A stretch of 64,000 nt of DNA from Leuctra nigra. Taxonomy: Eukaryota > Arthropoda > Insecta > Plecoptera > Leuctridae. The notes beneath the pieces were generated by a model. It was given only the letters and a program-made list of their open reading frames with translations, had not been told where the DNA came from and ran no database searches. This document shows, piece after piece, positions 48,758 through 61,095 of the stretch; position 1 is the first letter of the stretch; each line of letters begins with the position of its first letter. The DNA lies in the NCBI GenBank assembly GCA_934045905.1, contig OW203764.1:35547328-35611327 (forward strand). Reading direction: 5' to 3'. The translations under genes and the position numbers were made by a program.

Positions 48758-50014
48758 TATAGCTTGTGACGTAGCGTATTTCAGTTTTCATCTCCAGGTA
48801 AGATATTAGTGAATGTTGATCTAGGATATCGCCAAGAAGAACGCAGGAAGTTTGTGCTGGTTTAAGCTGTGTCAACATTTAGGGGTGGATAAACGGGTGT
48901 TATGAAGAGAGGGACAATATAAGAAGTTTTAAGAGGGGGAAGAGGAAAGTGTGTGAGATATCAATTGACATAATACACCGCATTTACTCCTGAATATTAT
49001 GTTGGTATCTAAACAGAGTGAATGTGAGATGGAATGATGAATCAAGTGCTTGAGAGAGAGATAGAGAGTGACAGATCGAGCGCTCTGGGTGGTATATTTC
49101 CCCAACTTGTTCGATCAACGACAGATGCAGTTTGTAGCATTGCGCCCAACTCGTGACGTTTATAGCTTAAAAAGTCGTAAAAATTAGGAAATGGCGGCTA
49201 AGGTGGAGCTCAGGTTGAAATGTAAACACAATTTCGAGAGTGATCCGGAAAATGTCAGTAGTAATGACCCCATAAACTTCAGGCTTTACTAGGTAACATG
49301 TTTTGATGGAATTGAAAGGGGGTCGCGGTGGAAGGGTGGGGGATAAGTGGGGGGGGGAGGATGAGTATAGATTGATTGATTTTCAAGAATTGAATTCCGC
49401 ACGAATAACTTCTAAAGTAACCTCATAAAAACATATTCGGTTTTATTGATGATTTGTTACTCTCTCACACGAGTTCAAAGCCAAGATCGGATCAGATTTA
49501 ATGCGCTAGTTTTGTGCCAGGTTGTAGTTTATAGCCCCTTTGCGCCTGCTGGCTAGACCCCGCAACCTGCACCGCAATTTCACACACAAGAGCACCAACC
49601 CCTAAAATCGAATTTCCTTTATTTCCGCATAGGGTGATGCCATATACCAATACGTACCTAGTAAATCAAATCCAGCTTATTCACTGCGTGCTACGGCCAA
49701 AAACCGCTAATAAAAAACATCCCCATGAATTGGGAAAGCTGTAGCTTATGTTTATCAAATCGGTAAATCACAGGCGAGGTGGAGAGAAGACAAATCCGTT
49801 GAATCGAAAGTGAGTAACCCTTTAAACCGCTTTGCACATTATGTACATCTGTGAATCGAGGCAGTATGTTGTTGAATGTTTGATCGCTGATAGGCGGAAT
49901 GTAGCCATTTATCAAGCCCGGCGCAATTTCAACAGATAGTTGCGTTTTCGCCTCTCGCCATAGACGAATAATAGACTTGTACCCACTTGTGTCGGCCATC
50001 TGTCAGAGACCGCA
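48758..50014. other. Unannotated sequence
   Basis: A G tract of nine lies at 49349-49357. One 102-codon minus frame (49691-49999) has no recognised domain. No gene supported. Confidence 0.4.
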
Positions 50015-50595
50015 CAAACAACCCGAGCGTGGTGGAGGAGCCGGGTAAAACAACCCGAGCGTGGTGGAGGAGCCAGCTCAAACAACCCGAGCGTGGTGGA
50101 GGAGCCGGGTCAAACAACATGAGCGTGGTGGAGGAGCCGGGTCAAACAACCCAAGCGTGGTGGAGGAGCCAGGTCAAACAACCCGAGCGTGATGGAGGAG
50201 CCGGGACAAACGAGCGTGGTGGAGGAGCCAGGTCAAACAACCCAAGCGTGGTGGAGGAGCCAGGTCAAACAACCCGAGCGTGATGGAGGAGCCGGGACAA
50301 ACAACCCGAGCGTGGTGGAGGAGCCGGGTCAAACAACCCAAGCGTGGTGGAGGAGCCGGGTCAAACAACATGAGCGTGGTGGAGGAGCCGGGTCAAACAA
50401 CCCAAGCGTGGTGGAGGAGCCAGGTCAAACAACCCGAGCGTGATGGAGGAGCCGGGACAAACGAGCGTGGTGGAGGAGCCGGGTCAAACAACCCAAGCGT
50501 GGTGGAGGAGCCGGGTCAAACAACATGAGCGTGGTGGAGGAGCCGGGTCAAACAACCCAAGCGTAGTGGAGGAGCCAGGTCAAACAACCCGAGCG
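50015..50595 (+). repeat. 32-bp satellite array with higher-order copies
   Basis: About 18 tandem units of 32 bp, with core gagcgtggtggaggagccgg then gtcaaacaaccc. Variants are phased: an aacat variant at 50117, 50368 and 50523, and a shortened unit reading acaaacgagcg after gtgatggaggagccggg at about 50205 and 50456. These give a higher-order repeat of about 251 bp. All three plus-strand frames stay open because 32 bp contains no stop and rotates frame, giving PSVVEEPGQTT-like peptides. This is a repeat property, not a gene. Confidence 0.92.
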
Positions 50596-52168
50596 AAGTT
50601 TTGTCGCCGAATTCTCAAACGTTTTCAAGAGATTAATTTGAACTGGTTTAACGTGAAATTCGCATGTCGCAAATCTTTGTATTTGCATAAAGATCTTTGG
50701 GACGATATGATACGTGACAATTCAAACATAAACATAGAATAATAGTGTCAAATCAATCACAGGTTAATCAACTTCTCGAAACCCGATCACGTGATCGGAA
50801 CGGACGGAAATTCATGGGCTCGTCTTTCTCACGCCATCCCAGAAGACCACATCATTTTCACGATTTCCAACATTATTCTTTCTAATATTTCGGGGGTGGA
50901 TTCCGCCTGATTCTGCATATTATCGCATGCCTGGTACCTGGCTAGCGTCACGCAACACTTCTTGCTCGGACACGTATGTGCTTCGAGTATTAGACGTAAT
51001 TACGCGGCTGCTCTCTTCGGCCGGCATTCTCGCGCTCTCTCATGCATGAGAGCGACAGAGAGGAATGTATGCACCCACCATGAAGAGAGACAGAGAGGGT
51101 GCGCGTGATGAAGACATGTCTTCCTAGAAATTTCGTCGGTGCGTGAATTACAAAATAAAAGCTGTAGCTGGAATATCGTCACATATACATTCATTAGATA
51201 CACGATGTTCCCGTGTATGGGCTACATTTTTGGACACGCCCAAAGTGTGATTAAATTCAAGGGATGACTGAGCTGAAATCCAAAGAATTCCAAACATTGT
51301 AAAAGCTGAATTAAAATTTTTCCGACTAGAATTTTAACTGATGCTGGCTTATTCACTTTCACCTCTGACTCAAAGTTGATTATACGCATCAATTGTGGCT
51401 GAAATTAAACCCGAGTTGATGTTATACGCGTTCATAAGCTCGGAATATGGAATCATTCCTCGTCGCTTTAGATTAAAAGACATGAAACAGGTAAGGGTGA
51501 AAGTTGTGTGGGTGGTGGATCGATTTTGTTGCTTGTTGAAGATACTTTTTTGGGAATGATTGGAGAAGAAATGGTTGGACGAAACACTTAAACTGTAGCT
51601 ACTTCGTACATTTTTTAAAAGTTTCATTGTTAACAGTAATATTATTTATCTTGATATTTTGTAAAATTTGGCTATTTCCTTTCCTTGGCGCCTTCTAAAA
51701 ACAGTTTTCATCATTTGGCTCTCAGGTTTGGTCTCCAATCGTTCCCGATCGCGCATACTTTTGCGCGCTGATAGACTACTGATACACAATCAGGCTGATT
51801 ATGTAAACATTTGATCAGAGTTTGCACCGACTTACCAAACATTTTAAAACTAATCTCAATTTTTTCCATCAGCCGCATCAATTAATTTGAAAATCACTCT
51901 TCACATCTTGCTCAATGGCTAAATTGTTCATATTCGTGTCTTATTCTAGGAGTAAATTTATAGTTGACATTGATACCATGCGACCCTGGGAGTGATTAAC
52001 TACGTAATTGGCAAGGGAAAGGTCAATGCCAGTTCCACCAATACTTCTATTATTGGTTGATATTGATTGAATTCAATTAGCAATGCAAACATCCACATTC
52101 ACTCAACGAACTGTTATTGATTTTAATAAACGAACTGTAACTCGGAACTGCAACGTCAAATAACTTAC
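50596..52168. other. Unannotated sequence
   Basis: Short frames only. The last plus frame of the satellite runs on to 50742 but is repeat-derived. Nothing else seen. Confidence 0.4.
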
Positions 52169-53073
52169 ATGATGGCATGCAGGCATGAAATACAGTTCGG
52201 TAAAAACACTGACTTATACTTGTACGAAATCTACAAAATTAAAGGATTTCAGAGTGCAATCTATTTCCTACAACTTCGTCGCTTCAATATTGTATATCTT
52301 CAAAAATACGGTCACAATTCCAAAAATTGTGTAGGTCTTCATTATTCATCCGTCCCCATAAAAGGCCTCAGTAAGTGTCGCGCGTGGTTCTTCAAAGTAT
52401 TTTTCCGACATTTTTCTTCAGGCGTACAGAATTTTCAAAAATCAAAGAGTATGCGCTCATTTACGATGTATACTCCTATACGAAATAATTGCCTAAATTG
52501 GATGACAAAAATACGAAATACGAAAATAACCGTATTTAAGAGGTCACGTTTCACGTTTCAAGAGACCGTGATTGTTGCTTTCAGAGGTTGCATTATTTCA
52601 TATAGTGAGTTTTATAATTTTGTTCGCGTGAAGAAATAACTCAACGAAACACTTTGAAGAACCACACGCTTACCGAGGCCGAATATCAGCTAAAAGTAAT
52701 TTCCAAGAAGTGCATCAGCACAGATTCTTTCATGACGCTTACAATAAAACTGCACTTTTGTTCATATGCTGCTTCTTGGAATCCAGGTTATTTTACCACG
52801 TCTGCACCACATCCTTCGTGCGCGAAGTTAAATGGAATGCTTCAAGAGATGCAAATAAGCGCTAAAGTAATTGCCACCACGCCAATAAGATTTATTACGA
52901 TATCCTCCTCAAATGTTTACTCAGTCGGGGATCAGGTCATATCGCACGTCAATATCAACACTGAGCTGTTTCAAACATCAATACATAAATGTGGAGCATT
53001 TCAGCTTTCATTAGCATATGACGACATCTCGGCAATTAGCAATATGTTACGTGCGAAGGCAAGCATATTATAA
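52169..53073 (+). pseudogene. Two overlapping open frames, possible decayed CDS
   Basis: A 156-codon frame from ATG at 52169 ends at TAA 52637-52639. A second frame, shifted by -1, is open from 52618 to 53073 (about 151 codons), so the two overlap by 22 bp and together give about 300 near-continuous codons on one strand. The first part is Lys/Phe/Tyr-rich and basic. The second is Ser/Thr-rich, with patches such as YSVGDQVISHVNINTELF. No domain is recognised. Two adjacent long frames on one strand are less likely by chance than one and could mark a frameshifted relic, but codon bias and homology cannot be judged here. Confidence 0.15.
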
Positions 53074-53102
53074 ACAAAACCGCATGCTCCCGGGTGTATA
53101 CA

Positions 53103-53123
53103 GGGGGGGAGGGGGGGGGGGGG
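53103..53123 (+). repeat. G-rich tract
   Basis: Seven G, one A, then thirteen G. Confidence 0.85.
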
Positions 53124-54997
53124 TACATATAGGACATCAAGGATCCACCCTTGCGTTCCGCCTAGTCAACAATGATACGGAATGAACCCGTAGCCCGGTT
53201 TTAATATAGTGATGTGGTGGGGTTTCTCTATTATGTAGGGCAACAATTCATTGTGCGCAGTTAGAAATTTGATGGCAGAGATGTGTAAATAGAAGTTAGG
53301 AAGATAAAATGTTTAATGCATGAGTTTATTGTGTGTGGAAGAGAATATTATAATAAGGGTTGATTGTGAGATGACATTTGAATAAATTGGTGAGGCGGCA
53401 TTGGTCATTGTGTAGAGAGTGACTTTGAAAGTCACTAAGTTATTTTATAATCACTTTGCTAGTTTAAAAGTTGTAATGTTAGATTTTAGATACCTACCTA
53501 AACCATTGACGTACACTGCGGTAGTCAATGCTAAAACACTATAGAGTTTCAAACTGTAGCGAAGAGGAAAATAAATGTGCATTATTGGAAAGCAAAGGTA
53601 CGAGATACACACTGGAGATTGTATTACATAAAGATCGTCATAGCTTTCATAAAATTATGAAAAATATGAAAGATAATTTACTATAACATCTAATTTTTTG
53701 TCGACTTTGAGCAGTTTAACTCCAAATAAATACAAAAAATACAAATTACAATATCTGTAACAATATAAATATCATATTTAAGCAAAGTTTGACTGAAAGC
53801 TAGATTTTTCCTGATTTTTTAAAAATAAATAAGTATAAGTGTTTAATGAAAGATGGAATCAAAAACTAGCTATGTTTATTATTTTTCTCATTTTATTTGT
53901 AATTGGAGTGGTTCCGCATTAAGTATTCTAATCAATGTGTAATCCATTATTGAATTGGTATGGGAGGAAAGCAGGAAACAATGGACCATTTACGTAATGA
54001 ATTATATTATGGCGTATTGTGCATCAAATCCTTTTCAATCTGATGGGACATACGTTTTATTCCATACTTCATAACTACATCATGTTATGGTCTTGAAACC
54101 ACGGTGAGATTTCACAAGATTTGCTGGCTTTCGTGTCCTACTTGAAAACAAGTACCTAGTTTAATAACTTTGCAATTTCGATTAGATTGGAACTGAGGAT
54201 CAGGTAACAACACTTTCAGCTTCTGACAAATTTTCGGAATAATAATCAACGTTATTTTTCTTTTCCCCTCCACGAAAGTGAATTAGAAGCAATTAACCAA
54301 TTCCCCAGGGGTTTATGAAATTTCATACAGTAGACGTCAAAAGTAGCGATAGGGAAAGAAATTAGATTACAACACGCCATCGCACGCGTGTGCTTCCCCA
54401 TAGGAACACGAGTCTTCACATTGATTTTCTGCCGAGACGAAAATGTATTTACATTTCTTATTTCCTATACTAATTGTGTGCTTTTTTCCTCTAACGTGTA
54501 TGATATTCTAATAACAGTTATATTTCCTATACCATCGTGGAAGATATCGCAAATTAATTCAGTCGGCAGTCGAGAACTTGTAATATTAAAGGCACGTCGG
54601 AAAAGGGAGTCGACGTCACAGAGAAGAAAAGATTCCGAGGAGTGAATAATTATTCCGTACATGCGAGCGAGGAAATATATGAAGCGAGAGAGAAGAGAGA
54701 AGCGGGAAGAAATCGTGGAGGTGATGGGCGCGAATCTGATGGCATGTGTCGCCGGGGACACGCCAGATAATCTCGCGACGAAGATGAAGAATGGAGGACA
54801 AGACACGGAGTCTAATGGATTAGACCGACTGCTAGCAGATGAGCCAGGGGTGACCAACTCCCAGAGTCAACTCTAATTGTGAAAATACACACGTCCGAGA
54901 GAGAGAGATGGAGAGAGGGAGAGAAGATTTTCTAAATTACTGTCTGAGGAACTAACGTATGTTCTAACTTCGGGCTAGTGATTCTAACATTCGCTTC
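53124..54997. other. Unannotated sequence, purine-rich near the end
   Basis: AT-rich and largely empty. Purine-rich stretches at 54660-54720 and 54895-54930 (gagagagag) keep frames open at 54388-54876 on both strands. These look like composition effects. Confidence 0.4.
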
Positions 54998-55005
54998 ATA
55001 TTGTC

Positions 55006-55458
55006 CAAAGGCGTATTTAGGGGGAAGGGGGCTGGGGGCCATGCCCCCCCCCCCAGAAATCAGGATTTCATCTAAGAAAATAAGCACATTTAAAATAATA
55101 TGTGAAAAAACACTTTAAAATAGACAGATCATGTCAAAAACGATCCAAAATGGTTAGAATTGAGTTAAAATTCCAAAAAAATTCCGGGTCTATGCGCCCC
55201 GGACTTGCATATCCTGTTGAGTTTAATAAATTTACCTATTCTTAAACCTCTCAGACCAATTTTTGCATATTTTGTAATTTATAATTCCCCAAAATAGCTT
55301 TACACTGCGATTCAAAATTGCACCTAATGAATTACCTTGATCCAAAATTTTCTCGGGGCTGCGCTCCCGAACTCCCTGTTTTACACTGTGATTTTCAAAA
55401 TATTTGTAATGTCCCCCCCTTTCCCCCCCCCCGAAATTTCATCCTGGATACGCCCTTG
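55006..55458. mobile_element. hAT-like non-autonomous element with 8-bp target duplication
   Basis: The element is flanked by a perfect 8-bp direct repeat, atattgtc, at 54998-55005 and 55459-55466, the length made by hAT transposases. Its ends are an imperfect inverted repeat: caaaggcgtatttaggggg at the left and, read on the minus strand, caagggcgtatccaggatg at the right. The interior has C tracts and GC stems (ctcggggctgcgctcccg). It has no transposase frame. At 453 bp it is a typical non-autonomous size. Confidence 0.85.
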
Positions 55459-55466
55459 ATATTGTC

Positions 55467-56068
55467 AGACTATTACTTCATTTTAATAGTCGAGCAAGAG
55501 TTGACTTCATAGTAAAATCACGAAAAGGATGCGTTTCCACTTGCGCATCTAAACCATCTGAAGAGGTAAATAGAATCCCCACGAAGAGGCTTACTTATCA
55601 AAAGTCCACTTAAATGCAACAAAGTTCCACCGTTCTTCTTATTTACTGACCTATTGACAACTTAAATAGTTGATAAAACGGAATTTTTCTCCGACAAATA
55701 GAGCCTTTTGTGAGATTCAATTCTATGTCCTTCTCTAGCGGTACAGACATGTGGTCAACACAAGAGTCTTCACTCCTCTCTAGACATTGACTACAATTAC
55801 CCTTGAACTTTGGACCTTTCTAAGACAAGAAACACTCTATTTTCTCGGTTATCTCTTCGTATTTTCCATCAACGACAAAAGTATTTCATAAAGAAAGAGC
55901 GGACATCTTGATATCTTCTTAAATATAGTCAGCGAGACTTGTGATTTGCATCACAAAGAGGGGTGATGCAAGGTCTGCGAGACACTCGCAACTTTTCGCC
56001 GGTGATATATTATTATAATACGTAACGACGAGAGGGTCGTAAGCGAAGAGACGTTGACAGGTTGCAAA
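55467..56068. other. Unannotated sequence
   Basis: No frame or repeat of note before the 32-bp array begins. Confidence 0.4.
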
Positions 56069-56299
56069 GATACCCACCCACCCTTATCACTCATACACAA
56101 GATACCCACCCACCCTTATCACTCATACACAAGATACCCACCAACCCTTATCACTCATACACAAGATACCTACCCACCCTTATCACTCATACACAAGATA
56201 CCCGCCCACCCTTATCACTCATACACAAGATACCCACCCACCCTTATCATCACTCATACACAAGATACCCACCCACCCTTATCACTCATACACAAGAAG
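56069..56299 (+). repeat. 32-bp minisatellite (acccacccttatcactcata)
   Basis: Seven tandem units of 32 bp, each gatacccacccaccctta then tcactcatacacaa. One unit carries a 3-bp tca insertion (35 bp) and several carry single substitutions. The sequence is unrelated to the 50 kb array despite the same period. Frames across it are repeat artefacts. Confidence 0.93.
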
Positions 56300-56521
56300 A
56301 TAGCGGGCGGCTGATGAGCGAGACAGCAACTATATATTGCACTTCTTATACTTTCCAAATGACCCAGGTAATCAGTTCCTCCGCCAAGTGTCCTTTCAAA
56401 GCGGCTTTTTTCGGCGTTTTTTTTCTTTGACGTCCTTGCTGCTTCATTACACGGATGTTGAATTTGTTAATAAGACTAGTTTCATCATTAAAGTTTTGCA
56501 AGTACTTATACAAATACAGTT
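56300..56521. other. Unannotated sequence
   Basis: Short spacer between the minisatellite and the TTAA MITE. No gene. Confidence 0.4.
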
Positions 56522-56788
56522 TTAAGAGGGCTGGGCAGTGGGTTTGACCTTGAAGAGTTTTTTAATCGATTGTTATCAATATCTTTTACCAATGTAATTG
56601 TTAATCAATAAACATCTGTAGGACAAAGTAAATCTAATAAACCATTACAAGCTATGAAATTATTTTCATTTAATGTTCTGAATAGTCGTACAAAGCCTTA
56701 TTTTGTTAACAATTACATTGGTAAAAGATATTGATAAAAATCGATTAAAAAACTCTTCAAGGTCAAACTCACTACCCAGCCGTCTTAA
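56522..56788. mobile_element. TTAA-flanked MITE, internally deleted copy
   Basis: It has the same termini and TTAA flanks as 48103-48487: ttaagagggctgggcagtgg at the left and ctacccagccgtcttaa at the right. The right arm is intact. The left arm joins directly from attgttaa to tcaataaacatctgtagg, so about 120 bp of the centre and left arm are missing. Its ends are better preserved than those of the 48 kb copy. Confidence 0.8.
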
Positions 56789-56811
56789 TTTTGAACATGC
56801 CCCTTTAATAG

Positions 56812-57033
56812 TGTGTAACGTCGCACTGTTCTGAAACTTAGGTTAATGGAACGAATGAATGATTATAATGATGATGAATAACGTGTGGTGAGGATCCCTT
56901 CTAGTATATGCCTCTCGACTGAGGGAAATCACGATGAACCACAGTCAGGAAGGTCAGCCACGGAGATCGAACCCGGGACCTCTAGAGTGCAAGAGCAGAT
57001 CGATACGAACTGAGTCAACTAGCTCTGTGAAGC
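56812..57033 (-). mobile_element. tRNA-derived SINE, reverse orientation
   Basis: It starts gtaacgtcgcactgttctga (the SINE 3' end, reversed). It continues through an aatgattataatgatgatga stretch and ctcgactgagggaaatcacg, and reaches a B-box reversed as ggagatcgaacc (56962-56973). The tRNA-like head runs to about 57033. It inserted about 25 bp from the TTAA MITE. Confidence 0.8.
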
Positions 57034-59759
57034 TCATCTTTTACTTGATTATATCATCATTGTGCAAGCCGGCTTCTTACAGTAGTTGTATTTAATTAAG
57101 TAAATGGGCAGAAGCCTACAGATGACTAATACTAATTCGACGACGACACACTTGAGACTTGACTTCTCGAGTGGTCTGGATCTTAATTCAACTTGCACAT
57201 GACGGCGCCAAATTGAGTCTCGGGCTACTCACAAAATGTCTTGAAATCAATTATTTTCTTCAAAACCTAGAATCCAACCCCAGAGTTTTTGTCCTGCTAA
57301 TCGATCTTTTTTCGAACGAAAAAGCGAAGTTCTGAATGGTTTTACTCAACGTCTGACTCTTTGGGACTCCAAACTCATCACGTCGTAGGTTCAACGGTTT
57401 CACTGACCAGAGAGAAAAGAGATTAGAAATATAAAATCGTGGAAGTTCGCTTCATTTTGCAGTATTATTTCAATTAGAGGCTGAGAATTGCTTTTCTGTA
57501 CAATCGAATTAAATAATGGAACATTAAGATTTAAGAAATAGATAATGTATAATTCAACTTCATATTTCAGTCTAACTTCTAGACATCTTTCATCCAGTAA
57601 ACACAACTCCACAGACTCCATCCCGCATTTTACTCCACAATCAAAATGGTTATTTACCCAAACCTCATTCAAAACAATCTCAAAAGACTTTGAAAATTCT
57701 TACGCCTCAGGGCTTTATTATCTTGATTATCTCCTCGTAAAGTTTCGAAAGCAACGCCTAAAGATGAACCAGCCCTATAATAATACCTATCACTAGTTAA
57801 ACCGCGCGTCATCCCAGTCTTTAAACACAATAGTAGTGTTTATAATAGACGGAGTTGGACAATAGCGTCTCTCTCTGCGAATAAGCCCAGCTTCACATCT
57901 CCTGAACACTCCACACGATGTTATAAATGCCATAAGCTTTTAATTCCGCATTACAAACCCCACGACGACAACGATAAACAAAACACAATCGAGATTTTAA
58001 CGATACAACAACATTTCATATTCATTTACATCCACAAGGGTGCACATTACATTACAACACAATCTAATTGCCAGGAGCATTCTTTCTGTTAATTGAGTTG
58101 ATTGAAATGATAGAGGTTTAAGTAAATAAAATGCCGTCTTTCTGAAAATTTGATGTACGCTTGAATTGAAAGGTAATAATTTGTTGAGTTATGAAATAAG
58201 ATAAACGTGTGAGATGATACTCGTGTAGTGAAGATAAATGGACCAACCGTAAAAATAATGTTACTTAGGTATGTTTATTTTTTAACTGTTTGTTACATTT
58301 TACAGGTAAGACAATTAAAACAAAACAAAATACAACCTAGGTTGTAATTATTGATACATGCTAAGAACAAGTAAGATAACGGTAACTCAGTACTTGGATA
58401 TTATCTAAAAGACGTTTCTCAGAGTATGTAGCGTTGAAGATGAAAATAAAGGAAGATTGTGCATATTTAAAATGTGTCAGGACGAAATAATATATGGGAG
58501 GAAGTTTTGTGCTGGTACAATAAAAGTTCGTTGAAGACAGTGATTACTTCTGGGGCGGAATGAAATTAAGAATTCTATTCCAATTACATCTTGTGCTCCC
58601 GACTACGGGAAGCTGCGTCAGCCTCTGGAGCCCGTACGACGTCCATTATTTCCCAGGATCCAGCCAACAATAAACGCAACCTTCATAAATAATTCAGTTT
58701 GATCATTAAACCAAAGCCAGATGATTTGCCGTCTGTCTGGATCTTGCTGATTCGCTCGACTGATTCCTCCAAGAGACGTCGTCAGACCGAAAATTGCCAA
58801 AAGAAATGACTTGGAATTGCTAATAAGTTGATAGGAAACAGAGTGGAAGACACGCTGGGAATTCACCTACATATATTCGTTTGCAGCAAAGTCATTTAAA
58901 TTAATTCAACTAGAGAACTGTATCGTCATACGACGTTATGAAAAACATTTTTTATCCCGACCAAGTTCACCGAAGTTACATATTAAAGTTTCCAACATTT
59001 TCTTATTGGTTTATATTTCATTTTCAATTTCATGAACAAATCATATTTCAATCTGGCTGGATTCCGTTGTAACTCGGTGTCATAAATAAATCCGCAATGC
59101 CTAGACTTTCTTCACAAATATGATCAAAATTAATGAAAACTTACTAGGTAGATATTATACCTGACAGTAAATGACAAGAACTTATGATTTATGTTGTAAA
59201 GGTAATCTTTATAGAAGGAGTTATTTAGAATAAATGTATACAATCCTCCCTTCACAAGATAAAATATGACATGTAAGTTTTAGAATGCTTATTTATTATC
59301 CAGTCTATACTGTACACAATTACTTGCATACTGCATCACCTAAATTACCTACTCGAAAGTCTAATACAAAGTATTCATGCTTTATCGCATGTGACTCTTT
59401 AATGTATTCATTAATTTCGTTAAGATTCCGGTCTCGGGGATCGTCATTAATTACACGCTCTGGGTCTGCTCTGGCTGGATGACTGCTAACTTGTGTCGGG
59501 TTTTCGTGCGCCGAGAATGAATCATCGCGTGCCCAAAACACTCGGCCATGCGAATGAGAAATACACCGGATTCATATTTAGATATTTTATAATAGTTATA
59601 AAATTAAACAGATTTGAATACATAAGACGACCCGGTTTCGATTTGGGAATGATGAAATACTGCGTTCCCGGAAAATGGACTGTATATAGACAAGGTTGTT
59701 TGAATTGAGTGAACTAAAAAGCAACTTATGGCGTAATCGTTTTACCAAAGTTCACAGGT
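57034..59759. other. Unannotated sequence
   Basis: Only short frames; the 83-90-codon frames near 57400-57800 have no domain. No repeats or RNAs recognised. Confidence 0.4.
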
Positions 59760-59833
59760 AGGATTATGTTGTTCCGGACTTTCATCTAGTTGTCAATAAA
59801 CAAGGCAATACACGATCGGAACAACATAATCCT
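59760..59833. repeat. 17-bp perfect inverted repeat
   Basis: aggattatgttgttccg (59760-59776) and cggaacaacataatcct (59817-59833) pair around a 40-bp loop. It could be the end pair of a very small MITE or a hairpin. No target duplication was seen. Confidence 0.7.
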
Positions 59834-61095
59834 TAACTGACGGAAATTCATGTAACCTTGTACTATGACGTTTATGGAAAAGGTATTGAAAGTAAAAACG
59901 AACTTTTTCCATGAATGCGTTCAGCACATGAAAGCAACAAATAACCATAGCTTTTGAAAAAACAGGCGGAAGCGTACAGTAAAATATTCTTTAGTGTTTG
60001 ATAATTATTCTTATAAAAATGCTTTGACGGAGAGCAAAAGCTTCATAACTTTATTGTTAATTACCAACAGTTAGCAATTTCTTTATCAAAGCAATTGCTT
60101 TCAATAGCTATAAATTTTATGTTCATTTTAGTAGATCATTTAATTGAGGTTTAATGTTATACATTATAATCCTGCTTCAAGGACGTGTTGCTAAATTCAG
60201 AAGTTGTTATCAAAATATTGTGTATAATCCGGGTGTAAGTTGTTTTACTTGCTATTCATAGCTTGCGCGAGATTCTTTTGTTCTATCAGCAATGGAAAAA
60301 TTGAGTTTTCGCCCGAGGACAGACATTATGTTGGCACGTTGACGTGTCAGATTTAACTCTTAAATTGATGTAAATCGATTTATTTGGGTAATTGTGAGTG
60401 ATTCGTCTTCGTACTAAAAGATTTCTCCGGAGCCTAAAATTGCCCCGAACCATTAAAAGTATCAAATATCGCCAAAAACACAGAATCAGAGCTATTCTGA
60501 ATGGTGCCACAAAGATGGCGACAATTCAATGAGATGACGTCACGTGCAAACTATGATCATAGAGGCGAGTTTTCTCAGTTTCTTCATCTCAGAAAGCAGA
60601 GATATCAAATATCTATCATTTGTATTACATGCAAGGAAACCACGTCAAATCATCATTCAACTTAGTTAGTCATTTACCATGATTTTCCTTCCCATTCCCT
60701 CAAGATTGCAATAAGTACATTGTTTCGCATTGTGCATGTGCAATGCATTGCATTACATTGTACTGCAGGGCATTTTTATTGTTTTACGTATTGTATTGCT
60801 TTGCTTTGTATTGTGTATAGTATTATACTCAATTGTATAGAGTTTGTATTAATATCGTAGACAATGACATTGAAATCAATTGAGTGGAACGTATAGTGAT
60901 ACTGATAATGTATTTTACATTGCTATGTTCGTTTGTACACTGTACGAATAGCCGAACATCCTAAACATTGTATAATAGGCTAATAGACGCTCGTAATGTT
61001 TTCCAAAGACGCTTACCACCTGCCTTTCAGCAGGTTAATTACACAAAATAATAATAATACCTTCTTAAATAACTAATTAACTAATAGGCTGTTAA
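59834..61095. other. Unannotated sequence, low-complexity ATTG stretch
   Basis: At 60719-60836 attg/ttgc-type words repeat irregularly. Otherwise only short frames are present. Confidence 0.4.
60511..60546. promoter_or_regulatory. YY1-like site beside CRE/E-box
   Basis: aaagatggcg (YY1 in reverse) is followed at 60535-60542 by TGACGTCA, which overlaps CACGTG (60541-60546). The cluster is promoter-like, but no transcript is recognised on either side. Confidence 0.3.

Noticed and set aside
49125..49150. tRNA-Lys type primer-binding site (attgcgcccaactcgtgac)
   Set aside because: It lacks the required TGG start and no LTR end could be placed upstream.
49987..50742. Four overlapping plus-strand frames with VVEEPGQTT repeats
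   Set aside because: The 32-bp unit has no stop in any plus frame. The frames are consequences of the satellite.
54388..54876. 163-codon frame with one in-frame TGA
   Set aside because: The second half is purine-rich low-complexity sequence (gagagaag), which suppresses stops, and the opposite strand is equally open. No domain.
56069..56299. CRISPR array
   Set aside because: The 32-bp units at 50 and 56 kb are contiguous tandem copies with no unique spacers, in a eukaryotic context.
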